Positions 57,101-63,079 are shown, counted from the first letter of the stretch. The stretch: 64,000 nucleotides of DNA from Corallium rubrum (GCA_964035015.1 OZ035998.1:27112617-27176616), one strand, 5' to 3'. Program-made: numbers and translations. Notes: a model not told the origin generated them from the sequence alone.

Positions 57101-57942
57101 TTCGAATACGTTTAATATTTGTTGCTGTGTGATATTTCGCCTTATGAATAAAGCGTTTAAATCCTTCAGAGTTCTTTCTATTACTATATCATTTAAAGTC
57201 ATTTCAAGTGTCACGTCACCGGGAAAACGACATTTCCCTGTAACATAACAATAAAGAGAGCTTACAATAAATCTTGTATACATAATTTGCCATCTCCCTA
57301 ACTAAAGTGTTGAATATTTTGCTTAGTTACGTCTATTTTAATCAGAGCCTCGTTTCCATGCTGGCTTTGTATGACGTCATTTTTAAAGTGACGTTTTCAC
57401 CGTTTATGGGATAGATCTCGGTGGGGTCCATAGCCAATATTGTTTAGTATGTGTTTATCTATATCTCTGCCATATTTGGTGCTTTTACCCTAAAACCCAC
57501 AATTGTTTCATGAATCCGCCGGACTACTTGGGGTATATCGCATATATGTGGTCTTCGCACATCTAGATTGCTGCAAGCTACACTGATGACCTGCAGTACA
57601 GCAAAACATATGTGTCTCTAGATTGAACTATATATATATATATATCATCGAGTGAAATGCCCAATATATATAATCGAGTGAAATGCCCAATATTACTTAT
57701 AATATACCCAATTCTCTCCTGGCATTACCACCTCATTATATATACAGAACTCGCGATCAAGCTCTCGGCAACGCCCTCCGTGGCTCAGTGGTCAGAGCAT
57801 TGCACTAGAATCGCAAGGTCGTGGGTTCAATTCCTGCCGGAAGGCCTGTGTAGTTGCATTTTTCGCAACTGGTCCCGGTTTGGTCTTAAAATGTATATAT
57901 TCTACACTCGAATTTTCCTTCACCCAAAATCCTCAGAACACG

Positions 57943-58012
<70 letters not shown>

Positions 58013-59261
58013 ACACCTACAATACCATTTTTGGGTGCTACAATACCTTGCCCTTCTGGAATGTGAAAAGAAAATTACCACAATTACCCACAGGCATTGT
58101 GGGAACAGAAATAAGAACATAGATTATTATGCATCGATTAGAACAAAGTTACTTTTTAAGAAAAGTGTCCTATTTCTTGTATCGAAACAAAATTTCTTCA
58201 TTATTTTATGTATTCAACTTGCCATTGCAATTTAATAACTTATTTCAAATTCTAAATTTCAAAATGAGGTACTGGCTTTGTGTTAGCCCACAGTGAAAAC
58301 ACCCTCATTTTAGGGTCGTCACAATATTTTCACATAAAGTATTCTCATTTCCTGTCAATTTGAACAACTTCTTTAAGCCTATCACAACTTGGTACTCTTA
58401 GTTAATGAACCCAATCCCCCAAAATCTAGGAAAAATATTTTCAGTAGTTTCAGAGAAAAATCACCCTCAATTCATCATGCGAGTCACATCATGTGGGTCA
58501 CAAGAATATAATTCAAAGTCACTGAGATGTTTATCTCAGTCAAATGGAGTGGATAAAGGAACAAATCAACACAGAATGTTAAATAGATGTATTTAATTCA
58601 AATTCTATTCTTAAAATATTGATTTGGCTGCTTTAACACTATTAAAAGCCATTTTATACAATTCTCATATAGAGATCTTGGGGTACTGTGACATTTCTAA
58701 AAATGTGCTTCCAGTTGTCCATATTGTTCTAAATTATATATTATTGCAAATGGCATTAATGGCTCCAACAAACAATGAGAAAACAATACCAATGGCTTTT
58801 TGTCATTTAAACTGGCTTTTTGTTATGTTATTTACCACTCGTCATGCGAGTCACATTTTTATGTCATGCGAGTCACATTTTTATGTCACGTGAGTCACAT
58901 TAAACTTGCAACATTATTTCATCAGCTACAAATGTCTTTGCTCAAACTTCACTGGAGTGTCATTGTATCTTGTCTAACTATATGTCTTACAAAAGTTAAA
59001 ATTAAATATAATTAATATGTTGCCAGGAAAATAAATAAGAATGCCAATGATTGAAACATTCTCATTTCTGGCATCATGCAAGTCACATGACCATAAGTCA
59101 TTAAATTGAAGGCTTAAAATATAAAATATATTACTTAAATTATCTCCCCAGGGCTACCTTATCTAAAGTAAGCTTGCTTTGTGCTAAATTAAAAGTGGCA
59201 GAGAAAAACCTTTTTAACCTTAAAATTTTGTGACTTTGTCAAGTGAGTCACAATGGAATGG

Positions 59262-59329
<68 letters not shown>

Positions 59330-59435
59330 CCATTCCATTGTGACTCACTTGACAAAGTTACAAAATTTTAAGGTTAAAAAGGTTTTTCTCTGCCACTTTT
59401 AATTTAGCACAAAGTAAGCTTTTAACCAATCACTG

Positions 59436-59507
<72 letters not shown>

Positions 59508-60694
59508 GTGATTGGTTAAAAGCAGTGTTTCTATAGCTCTGTGTAAAACAAACAGAAACACCAACACCAACCATCCACTACACCACGTCACAATCCAATT
59601 ATCCAATGAGTCATTCCAGAAAACATTCACACCTCCCCCATGGAGGAAATGTGAAGTTGACCCCCTCCCCCCTTTGGACATCCTACTACATTTTACTAAT
59701 TTTGTGGGTAAATCTACTTCTGATAATAATTATCAGAAGTAGATTTACCCACAAATTTCCTCTGTGGAGGAGGTATGGATCTTTTCTGGAATGACCCAAT
59801 ACACCGTCCATGGAGGGTAATGAGAAAACTTTTTTTCATGTTCCTATATAGAGTTATAGATAGACTTGTGAAAGTTTGGAAGAACTTGAAATAATACTGT
59901 GGAATTTCCCACTGTAATTTCTCATTCTCTCAAACTTCCCCTGTTTCTATACCAGGCTGGAATCAAGGCCCTTTTCACCACAGATCTGTGGCATACAGAC
60001 CTTAAAACATTGAATCTGCTGGTGTAGTTTAACATGAGAGGTCCAGTGTAAAATTATGCCAGCGGGTCAGACAAATAAGTCCAAGGTGTGCTGACAGCAA
60101 TAGTGATTATATAAACAACCATAATATATAGTGATAATTAAAATTTATAAACAAGTTAAAACTTAAAACAACAACCCACCAGGACTTTAGCGTAACTTTG
60201 GAGTAGCGAATTTTTGTTTATAGCATGGCGTACAAATTACGAAAATATATACTTATTTACTTGGCGTAAAATATGTGGCGGACGTGTTGCACCGATATTA
60301 AATTTTTAAATTCCAACCTAGTTTCTATATAAACTCTATACTATAGAAACATGGAAAATGTTTTTTGAAATATATTAGATAGCAACTAGATTTATAAAAA
60401 ACCTCAGCCTAACATTAAGATTTACATGTACAGTATACTCTTATTTGTTATGAATGAACATAAGTTACTTTAATATTTTTATTATTATTAAACACTGTAC
60501 CTTGCAGCTATTGTCATAACTTCAGGAGACACTTTCTCGGCATATCGCTGTGCAATAAGCAGATGTTTCTATAAAAATATTGAGTTATTAACCTAGGAAA
60601 TCATACGTAGAAAACATTTGAGTAAAATTATAGAAATACATACTCCAGAAAGAAAATTGCGAATACTTTGAATAAATTTCGTTGCAGTAGCCAT
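32043..60694 (-). CDS. NDUFA7: NADH dehydrogenase 1 alpha subcomplex subunit 7 (complex I B14.5a), partial, split by ~28-kb intron
   Basis: A small accessory subunit of mitochondrial complex I at the matrix side. Three exons on minus: 60694-60644, 60568-60501 and 32177-32043. Exon 1 reads [17 protein letters not shown], matching the vertebrate N-terminus pattern MASATRLIQRLRN..SG. Exon 3 gives [21 protein letters not shown] then CSRDLRR, matching the family core TQPPPKLP...HKLSNNYYC.RD. Donors are GTATGT, GTACAG and GTAAGT; acceptors TTTTATAG and GTGTTAG. Phases fit: exon 1 ends phase 0, exon 2 ends phase 2 (AG), exon 3 supplies G to make Arg. The C-terminal ~30 residues (at least one more exon) are not found. 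Intron 2 (32178-60500) is full of transposons. An alternative is that exon 3 and exons 1-2 belong to two gene copies, but perfect phase and complementary content argue for one gene. Confidence 0.88.
32178..32801. other. NDUFA7 intron 2, unique part
   Basis: No exon or repeat recognised. A GC-richer stretch at 32400-32560 has ATCGCC motifs, GTATTCGG repeated twice, nothing assignable. Confidence 0.4.
32870..33135. repeat. Minisatellite, ~48-bp unit (left arm)
   Basis: Unit contains GGAAGCAGCTGCTACGG.CGGTAACAGGTGCTTACAGGT; four full copies plus variants. Same unit, inverted, at 36970-37985. Confidence 0.9.
33146..33575. repeat. Minisatellite, ~59-bp unit
   Basis: About seven copies of a unit with TTGCCTCGTTCTTACAAAAA and CCCACGTCAACTTAC, drifting toward the right. 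Overlapping frames on + are by-products. Confidence 0.9.
33576..35168. other. Foldback interior; no gene seen
   Basis: The + strand at 34100-34900 is pyrimidine-rich with frequent CTTTCA/TTCACAC words. Frames at 33893-34099 (minus) and 34220-34609 (plus) resemble nothing known. Confidence 0.4.
35387..35706. mobile_element. 320-bp MITE, TTAA duplication, nested in hAT
   Basis: Ends AGGTGCTGTCCACTCCGTTC and its inverse, extending over about 27 bp (to TGCGCATG). Perfect TTAA at 35383-35386 and 35707-35710. Confidence 0.9.
36010..36098. repeat. Subterminal minisatellite GAGATTTCCTGATTTTCCT
   Basis: Four tandem 19-bp copies near the right end of the hAT; single copies of ATTTCCTGA also lie at 35200-35265 near its left end. 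Confidence 0.85.
36179..36969. other. Foldback interior, right part; no gene seen
   Basis: Pyrimidine-rich + strand, no recognisable coding sequence. Confidence 0.4.
36970..37985. repeat. Minisatellite, ~48-bp unit with ~140-bp higher order (right arm)
   Basis: Copies of CACCTGTAACCACTTGTTACCGTCCGTAGCAGCTGCTTCCATCTGTAC, interrupted every two or three units by AAAGCCTATACACTAAGTCTCCCATCC. This is the inverse of the 32870-33135 array. The overlapping 70-90 codon minus frames are by-products. Confidence 0.93.
38000..39508. other. NDUFA7 intron 2, low-repeat stretch
   Basis: AT-rich. A hairpin GTAAAATATTTATTTGCTAA with its inverse lies at 39061-39129. The 38649-38861 + frame follows a TTGTTTTAG acceptor-like site, but the protein matches nothing I know. 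Confidence 0.4.
39509..39665. mobile_element. Probable MITE with GTTGTTCAAAGC arms
   Basis: Left TCCTAGCTAAAGAAC...GCTTTGAACAACC and right GGTTGTTCAAAGCACC...TTCTCTAGCTAGGA form imperfect inverted arms; ends not exact. Confidence 0.5.
39666..40236 (+). other. Unassigned; possible hydrophobic exon at 39860-40060
   Basis: A + frame holds a hydrophobic stretch ([18 protein letters not shown]) preceded by cysteines, vaguely like the last transmembrane segment of a tetraspanin. No splice structure or second exon supports this, so no function is claimed. Confidence 0.2.
40237..40878 (+). pseudogene. Ty3 pol: protease-RT linker region
   Basis: 214 open codons containing the segment usually found before RT ([41 protein letters not shown]). 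The frame shifts at about 40850, after which RT residues [20 protein letters not shown] follow in another frame up to a stop near 40942. Confidence 0.75.
40940..42074 (+). pseudogene. Ty3 pol: reverse transcriptase and RNase H
   Basis: RT shows [28 protein letters not shown] (catalytic Asp), the fingers-palm [19 protein letters not shown], and NMDDVCV for the YxDD box. [15 protein letters not shown] and [12 protein letters not shown] follow. A TGA at 41571-41573 replaces the aromatic codon before YRKFI, an in-frame nonsense change; downstream the same frame continues ([12 protein letters not shown], then RNase [20 protein letters not shown]). The frame slips at about 42070, between IKGCD and TDALSRL. 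Confidence 0.9.
42071..43093 (+). pseudogene. Ty3 pol: integrase
   Basis: Zinc-binding HHCC (HDETEHQG ... SCHRC), then the DDE core: [15 protein letters not shown], and, after a 1-2 nt slip at about 42785, [31 protein letters not shown] and PYELVF close the core. The acidic triad is present, but the frame shift kills the enzyme. Residual C-terminal codons in a third frame reach 43518 ([19 protein letters not shown]). Confidence 0.88.
43519..44690 (-). pseudogene. BEL/Pao retrotransposon fragment (Gag knuckle, protease, RT start)
   Basis: Read on minus from 44685: a CCHC-like knuckle ([13 protein letters not shown]), a protease start ([15 protein letters not shown]), then [64 protein letters not shown], and the RT lead [16 protein letters not shown] ... 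TTKLRVV. This is the BEL/Pao order and wording. Several frame shifts occur (about 44450, 44150, 43900, 43790). RT stops being recognisable at about 43640, next to the Ty3 relic on the other strand. Its 5' side is cut by the inverted Penelope-like copy at 44690. Confidence 0.85.
44683..44855 (-). pseudogene. Inverted 5' end of the Penelope-like ORF
   Basis: On minus this reads [38 protein letters not shown] and [11 protein letters not shown], the N-terminus of Penelope-like proteins. RARWKAY...FGFQT is repeated on + at 45001-45078. So the element starts with its own inverted 5' fragment. Confidence 0.85.
44864..45000. repeat. 47-bp tandem repeat (three copies), Penelope-like terminal unit
   Basis: Units start at 44864, 44911 and 44958: CGTAGAGTGCTCAACAGTAA...AAGTAGCAAGTT. 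Inverted, the unit matches CTCTACC..GGTATTGAGCACTCTAC and TTGCTACTTA at 47242-47290, downstream of the coding region. Terminal units in tandem and inverted are typical of Penelope-like elements. Confidence 0.85.
45001..47005 (+). pseudogene. Penelope-like element protein: RT plus GIY-YIG endonuclease, decayed
   Basis: Pieces in order, in changing frames: [20 protein letters not shown] and [19 protein letters not shown] (N-terminus); [11 protein letters not shown] and [22 protein letters not shown] (first RT Asp region); [30 protein letters not shown], where the family has YRDDGLA, so a catalytic Asp is replaced by Asn; [36 protein letters not shown]. Then the GIY-YIG domain: [48 protein letters not shown], and after a TGA at about 46813 the tail [14 protein letters not shown] to about 47005. 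Breaks at about 45235, 45660, 46480 and 46813. Inactive. Confidence 0.92.
47130..47189 (+). ncRNA. Hammerhead ribozyme of the Penelope-like element
   Basis: All core parts are present in order. Stem I: TAATCAC (47130-47136) with GTGATTA (47183-47189), 7 bp. Core CTGATGA (47137-47143). Stem II: GTGTGGTAAGC (47144-47154) with GCTTGCCATAC (47158-47168), 11 bp with one or two G-U, loop CAC. Core GAAA (47169-47172). Stem III: short ACAA/TTGT hairpin, then cleavage after GTA (47182). Open stem I gives type I. Penelope-like elements are known to carry hammerheads in their terminal repeats. Self-cleavage would process element RNA; activity is inferred from structure only. Confidence 0.9.
47190..47300 (+). 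repeat. Penelope-like terminal sequence, unit A
   Basis: Contains CTCTACCTCGGTATTGAGCACTCTAC and TTTTCGAAATTGCTACTTA. Inverted copy at about 47465-47617. Confidence 0.85.
47331..47373 (-). ncRNA. Hammerhead-like motif, unit B inverted
   Basis: The inverse of 47747-47789, carrying the same CTGACGA and GCGTGAAAC parts. Confidence 0.5.
47465..47617 (-). repeat. Unit A inverted, with a beheaded hammerhead
   Basis: Inverse of unit A through GTGTGGTAAGCCACG. The ribozyme's 3' half (GAAA, stem III, GTGATTA) is intact at about 47567-47617, but CTGATGA and the stem I 5' strand are replaced by a (TA)n array. Confidence 0.85.
47618..47692. repeat. (TA)n microsatellite
   Basis: About 37 TA units joining the inverted unit A to unit B. 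Confidence 0.97.
47747..47789 (+). ncRNA. Hammerhead-like motif, unit B
   Basis: GTTGC then CTGACGA (47752-47758), a CGC/GCG helix with loop GTGTAA, GAAA (47773-47776), ACTCGAGT hairpin, then GTA and GCGAC pairing with GTTGC. The U-U opposition at the base of stem II makes activity doubtful. The same arrangement occurs degenerately at 12358-12440. Confidence 0.55.
47807..47878. repeat. (TA)n microsatellite closing the Penelope-like complex
   Basis: About 36 TA units after unit B. Confidence 0.97.
47879..48249. other. Spacer with (TA)n at 48077-48138
   Basis: Unique sequence plus a TA/CATA array at 48077-48160. No gene. Confidence 0.5.
48250..48460. repeat. Left TIR of the XPG/CXC element
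   Basis: Contains GGGTTTTAGGGTAAAAGCAC, CTATGGACCCCACCGAGATC and TTTAAAAATGACGTCATACA, all inverted at 57341-57526. TGACGTCA is a CRE-type palindrome inside each TIR. Confidence 0.93.
49274..49483 (+). pseudogene. Broken first exon-like frame in the hAT
   Basis: ATG followed by 22 codons ([19 protein letters not shown]), TGA, then the same frame continues 46 codons ([20 protein letters not shown]) to TAA. Upstream 49080-49160 has two ATTACGTCGGAAGTAAAT repeats, possibly promoter sites. Could be the dead 5' exon of the hAT gene; not recognised. Confidence 0.3.
49673..50947. mobile_element. 1.27-kb TTA-flanked element (PIF/Harbinger-like)
   Basis: Ends GGGACGGACCAT and ATGGTCCGTCCC, with TTA at 49670-49672 and 50948-50950. 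A 3-bp TWA duplication suits PIF/Harbinger. Subterminal GATTTTTT / CGATATTTTTTT motifs lie on both sides. Confidence 0.85.
49974..50159 (-). other. Coding-like frame inside the Harbinger-like element
   Basis: On minus it reads [20 protein letters not shown] then [11 protein letters not shown]. The aromatic-rich wording (a H-x3-I..., WFFYDGL) looks like real protein and recalls the C-terminal part of ubiquitin-hydrolase-like domains, but only weakly. Could be captured host sequence. Confidence 0.3.
51000..51880. repeat. Dispersed repeat, second copy at 63080-64000
   Basis: ACATTCGTCCTCAGTTCATATTAC through TTAGATAAAATG / GGACAAATTTATAA matches the end of the window at about 85-90% with small indels, including CCTGAAAACCAGACAGCTCA. 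Non-coding. It fills the right part of the hAT, so the copy at 63080 may be another hAT member cut by the window edge. Confidence 0.88.
52190..52470 (+). promoter_or_regulatory. 5' region of the XPG/CXC gene, possible micro-exon
   Basis: TTTTCACAG|CATGGAG|GTAAGA at about 52190-52205 looks like a tiny exon with an ATG between consensus splice sites. No matching acceptor was fixed downstream. Confidence 0.3.
52471..53022 (+). pseudogene. XPG/CXC element protein, N-terminal Cys/His module
   Basis: The frame opens at 52471; an ATG at 52531 (MAEPNAPS) may be the real start, since the first 20 codons look like a signal-like hydrophobic stretch from non-coding DNA. A Cys/His module follows: CVLCQE, LQCP, then [20 protein letters not shown] and KLQRAVKRK, fitting a CCHC-type zinc site. 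After about 52950 the frame slips by one; the sequence continues in a new frame ([32 protein letters not shown]) with a TGA at 53115-53117. Confidence 0.75.
53023..54203 (+). pseudogene. XPG/CXC element protein, region 2
   Basis: Frames read [28 protein letters not shown] then TGA at 53278, [43 protein letters not shown] at about 53475, and then an open stretch 53490-54203 ([52 protein letters not shown], ending near [13 protein letters not shown]). [13 protein letters not shown] is a strikingly conserved-looking block and may contribute an acidic residue to the catalytic core. Confidence 0.75.
54204..55441 (+). pseudogene. XPG/CXC element protein, transposase-like middle
   Basis: Two frames joined near 54500: [25 protein letters not shown] (Asp at 54476-54478), [96 protein letters not shown] (Glu at 55141-55143), [14 protein letters not shown]. 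The Asp and Glu with the earlier DNIDH block could form a DD(E) triad; this is inference. The frame shifts again at about 55430 into the next segment. Confidence 0.75.
55433..57053 (+). pseudogene. XPG/CXC element protein, XPG/FEN1-like nuclease and CXC tail
   Basis: 55433-55950 reads [20 protein letters not shown] and [17 protein letters not shown], the latter like an XPG N-region Asp (LDGAAIV). A slip at about 55930 leads to the frame 55950-57053: [27 protein letters not shown] (Glu/Asp at 56244-56255), [11 protein letters not shown] (Asp 56322 and 56328), [20 protein letters not shown] (Asp 56499-56501). EA.., D.D and GCD with the K-rich helix after it match the XPG-I/H3TH layout of FEN1-family nucleases. 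The C-terminus (56940-57053) has C-x-C repeats ([19 protein letters not shown]), a tesmin/TSO1-like CXC cluster likely binding zinc and DNA. Confidence 0.82.
57341..57526. repeat. Right TIR of the XPG/CXC element
   Basis: Inverse of 48250-48460; the outer end is AATCCGCCGGACTA followed by CTT. Confidence 0.93.
57774..58010 (+). mobile_element. tRNA-derived SINE with (TA)n tail
   Basis: 57774-57844 folds as a tRNA: acceptor CCCTCCG/CGGAAGG (one mismatch), D-stem GCTC/GAGC, anticodon stem TTGC/GCAA with loop CTAGAAT, T-stem GTGGG/CCTGC. A box TGGCTCAGTGG (57781-57791) and B box GGTTCAATTCC (57824-57834) fit Pol III. About 100 bp of unrelated sequence and a (TA)n tail (57943-58008) follow, as in SINEs. 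A lone tRNA relic is possible, but the tail favours a SINE. Confidence 0.8.
58011..59170. other. NDUFA7 intron 2; GAGTCACAT repeats
   Basis: GTCATGCGAGTCACATTTTTAT occurs in tandem at 58836-58900, with further GAGTCACA / AGTCACAT words at 58485, 59077 and 59240. No gene supported; the 58624-58893 frame looks spurious. Confidence 0.5.
59171..59420. repeat. Long palindrome with (TA)n centre
   Basis: Arms of about 92 bp (AAATTAAAAGTGGCAGAGAA, TTTGTCAAGTGAGTCACAAT) are inverted around TA repeats at 59263-59326. Confidence 0.93.
59419..59523. repeat. Second palindrome with (TA)n centre
   Basis: GCTTTTAACCAATCACTGTT and its inverse flank TA repeats at 59438-59503. It directly abuts the previous palindrome. 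Confidence 0.93.
59608..59797. mobile_element. 190-bp palindromic MITE, AAT flanks
   Basis: GAGTCATTCCAGAAAACATT and the inverse of GATCTTTTCTGGAATGACCC are the ends; CTCCCCCATGGAGG / CCTCTGTGGAGGAGG lie inside; the core is a perfect palindrome TTTGTGGGTAAATCTACTTC at 59701-59755. AAT flanks both ends. Confidence 0.8.
59804..60500. other. NDUFA7 intron 2, 5' part; nothing else seen
   Basis: Unique AT-rich sequence adjoining exon 2's donor; no exon or element recognised. Confidence 0.45.
60501..60568 (-). CDS. NDUFA7: NDUFA7 exon 2
   Basis: 68 nt between TTTTTATAG and GTACAG, reading [18 protein letters not shown] then TIAA plus AG. It corresponds to the variable stretch with the family's Q-RY core (LQLRYQEISKR in vertebrates). 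Confidence 0.88.
60644..60694 (-). CDS. NDUFA7: NDUFA7 exon 1 (start codon)
   Basis: 17 codons from ATG (60694-60692) to the GTATGT donor, phase 0. The positively charged, hydroxyl-rich start is usual for this subunit. The context TTTCAAAATGG is good for initiation. Confidence 0.9.
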
Positions 60695-60780
60695 TTTGAA
60701 ATATGGCCGCGGGATCCAAGAATTCCTTGGAAACGAGCAATGGCCAACAATGGCCACTAAGATGGCGCCAGCGGAAAACA
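60695..60780. promoter_or_regulatory. NDUFA7 promoter / possible divergent start
   Basis: GC-rich compared with its surroundings, with two CCAACAATGGCC/ATGGCGCC patches. On + an ATG (60752) gives MAPAENR before GTATAT, so a divergent transcript is conceivable but not supported by further exons. Confidence 0.4.
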
Positions 60781-61372
60781 GGTATATTTCGCTTCGGAAA
60801 AACGGGATATTCAACCGGGAATGCAACCGGGATACTGAAAAGTGTCTAAAACATCTAAACGTCGCCGTAAAAAGGCTAGAGACGTATTCAGAGACCTTTT
60901 ATTTATTTTTATATAGTTTCTGAGATATTTGTTGTTGCTCATTTGTGAAGGGAAAACAGTAACTATAGTCTAAATTCATTTGATTTGTTTATTTGGCAGC
61001 CATTTTGGTGTCACATGGCTGTAGTTATTTCTTTGTATGTAGGTTTCTGCAATCAACTGCTAAATAATGTATAAATATGGCTTGAAATGCAAAACCTTGT
61101 CAACTTTAGAACCGGCATAAAAATGCGCCGCGTTCAGATTCGTTCGGCGTTCAGGTTCGATACATCGAGTTGCGGCGTTGTAATCGAGATTTATCTCCAA
61201 AATACTAAGACCGTTCGATTATACCGGCAAAAAGACTTACCAAAACACACTGACTTTGTCTTCGTAATTTCAATTCAACTAAACAAATACACCAGACTCA
61301 GCAAGTACAAAGAACAGCTTTAAATTTATCCATGTTTTCTTCAGACCTTCTTTGAAGATATATATATGTTAT
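60781..61372. other. No further gene seen
   Basis: Frames at 60696-60923 and 61087-61323 are open but unrecognised. Confidence 0.35.
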
Positions 61373-61513
61373 TTACCGGCGGCTGGGAGGTCCGTATAGA
61401 GAAATATTTCCCGAGGTCTCAAAAACTACCCGAGGCCGCAGGCCGAGGGTCTTTTTTGAGACCGAGGAAAATATTTCTCGATACAGACCGACCAAAACGG
61501 TAAATAACATATT
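61373..61513. repeat. Terminal-type hairpin with GAGGTCTCAAAAA arms
   Basis: ATATGTTATTTACCG at the left and CGGTAAATAACATAT at the right; arms share GAGAAATATTT and GGTCTCAAAA; the loop is CCGAGGCCGCAGGCCGAGG. Probably the end of a larger element whose other end may be 62391-62424. Confidence 0.8.
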
Positions 61514-62390
61514 TATTTTTTTTATTAATTGTACGATTTATAATTTACATAATATTAGGTAAATTAACATAATTAAATTGCGTAATCGAGATGACATTCA
61601 CGTGATATTCAAAAGTCCAAAGTTTATCGTTCAACAGTAAACAACTGCCGACATGCAGTCTGACCGGGAAGCTTGGAACGTCTTTTGTGATAAAAAAACA
61701 GTCAAAACTTGAAGATCTAGTGTTTTTAAAGTTTAATTGATAAAGATTCTTCGTCGTTCTTCTTCGTCGCTTGTTCGTTTTTGGCTGTTCGCTTGGAAAA
61801 TCGCTTTCAATACTCGGCTGACTGCATGGAAATTGAAAGTGGGTCGTTCGAGTTTGAAGACGAAAATGCTTGTAAGAAGCCATTTGAAACTTTTTTCAAA
61901 GACATGACACGATGAGGTTGGCATGTGGAAAATATTCGACTAAAGGGTAAAGACTTGTAGCGGTTTTGTTGAGTATCGTTGGACAACAGAAGAATGACAG
62001 TTTAGTATCAAAAGGTTTCAGCTTTTCTGTCCGCTCGTGGTATGTTTTTTTAAATATATACTTCTATATAGTTTCATTTAGTGATTCAAAATACTGTGTT
62101 CACAAGTTTATGTATGTTTTTCCTATTGTTTTAAACTGTTTTCATACGTCGTTGAGCAATAATACTTTAAAACTTTATAAATGTCGCTCGCTGAAATTTT
62201 GCTTTTTCACAGCATTCTCGCTTTCTTTTAAAATTCGCTGTTTTCACACGAAGTTGTCAAAGCCATTTGGATAATAAAACTCGTTTGCATCCCCGTAGCT
62301 CTCTGTTGAATATATTTTTTCTGTGGCAAGCGAAATAGTTATGAAAATCGATCAATTTTACGGCTTATAAAACACATTAAAAAATTATCT
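61514..62390. other. Possible interior of the hairpin-ended element
   Basis: A + frame from ATG at 61826 reads 29 codons (MEIESGSFEFEDENACKKPF), acidic at first, then stops; too little to call a gene. The minus frame over the same bases is Lys/Arg-rich. Confidence 0.3.
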
Positions 62391-62424
62391 CGAGCGGTCC
62401 GTACGGGCTCATACGGACCGCTCG
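62391..62424. repeat. Short perfect palindrome CGAGCGGTCCGTA
   Basis: CGAGCGGTCCGTA and TACGGACCGCTCG around CGGGCTCA. GGTCCGTA also occurs in the 61373 hairpin (GAGGTCCGTATAGAG), linking the two. Confidence 0.75.
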
Positions 62425-62633
62425 TTAACCAATCAGAAAGCAGGATTTGGTAGGATACGGACCGAAAAAAAATAAGTATAGATATTCTTTCCTTTGGAAA
62501 ATAGACTATTTCGTAGCAAACAAGCTCGAAACAGCTCTTGTTTTCAAAATGTTCCGAAAAGTCCAAAGTTCTTGATCTGATGCAATAATCATTGTGTATT
62601 CACGTGAACAACGCATGCTTAAAGCTGACGTCA

Positions 62634-62701
62634 GAGGGAAACATTGCACTGTTTCCTTCTTCATTGTTGACGTCAGAGGGAAACAGTGCAATGTTTCCCT
62701 C
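62634..62701. repeat. Hairpin GAGGGAAACATTGCACTGTTTCC
   Basis: 23-bp arms, perfect; TGACGTCAGAGGGAAAC is repeated directly at 62625 and 62668. Confidence 0.85.
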
Positions 62702-62799
62702 GGCAGAAAGAAACATTGAGTTTGTTGAACAACACGTGACCATGATTTGACCAATAGGATTTCATCTTTGGCAAACGAAAGTCTTTGGTATATAACAAT

Positions 62800-62985
62800 A
62801 TATATTGTAACTGTATGGAGCGGAGTTACCATCAACAAACAGCCCGGTCGAATATACCGAAAAACGAAAATATTCAACCGGGCTATATCAAATAACGTAT
62901 CATGACAAAAAATGAGGGTGTAGCTATTGTATATTGTAACTGTATGGAGAGTTACCGTCAACAAACTAAACCGGTCGAATATAAT
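62800..62985. repeat. Direct repeat, ~55 bp, 124-bp spacing
   Basis: TATTGTAACTGTATGGAG...GTTACC.TCAACAAAC....CCGGTCGAATATA occurs at about 62812-62862 and 62930-62981; the spacer holds GCCCGGTCGAATAT / ATATTCAACCGGGC, a hairpin. Confidence 0.8.
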
Positions 62986-62997
62986 GGAATATGGCAT

Positions 62998-63026
62998 CAT
63001 CGTTATCATCATCATCATCATCATCA
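62998..63026. repeat. (ATC)n microsatellite
   Basis: Eight ATC units. Confidence 0.9.
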
Positions 63027-63079
63027 TAATCGTCATGACACCATTAATATCATTATTTTTATCATCACCATCTTAATGA

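Larger units (their letters stand above)
48250..57526 (+). mobile_element. 9.3-kb DNA transposon with ~190-200-bp TIRs encoding an XPG-like/CXC protein (Academ-like?)
   Basis: Left TIR 48250-48460 starts TAGTCCGGCGGATT; right TIR 57341-57526 is its inverse, about 93% identical over about 190 bp. CTT lies on both outer sides, a possible 3-bp duplication. Without the nested hAT the element is about 6 kb. One large gene fills the right half. XPG-nuclease domain plus a 3-4 bp target duplication are features reported for Academ transposons, hence the tentative label; the CXC tail and N-terminal module are not something I can tie to that family. Confidence 0.85.

Noticed and set aside
57774..57844. 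Functional tRNA gene
   Set aside because: Mismatches in the acceptor and anticodon stems and an imperfect B box, no oligo-T terminator; SINE head is more likely.
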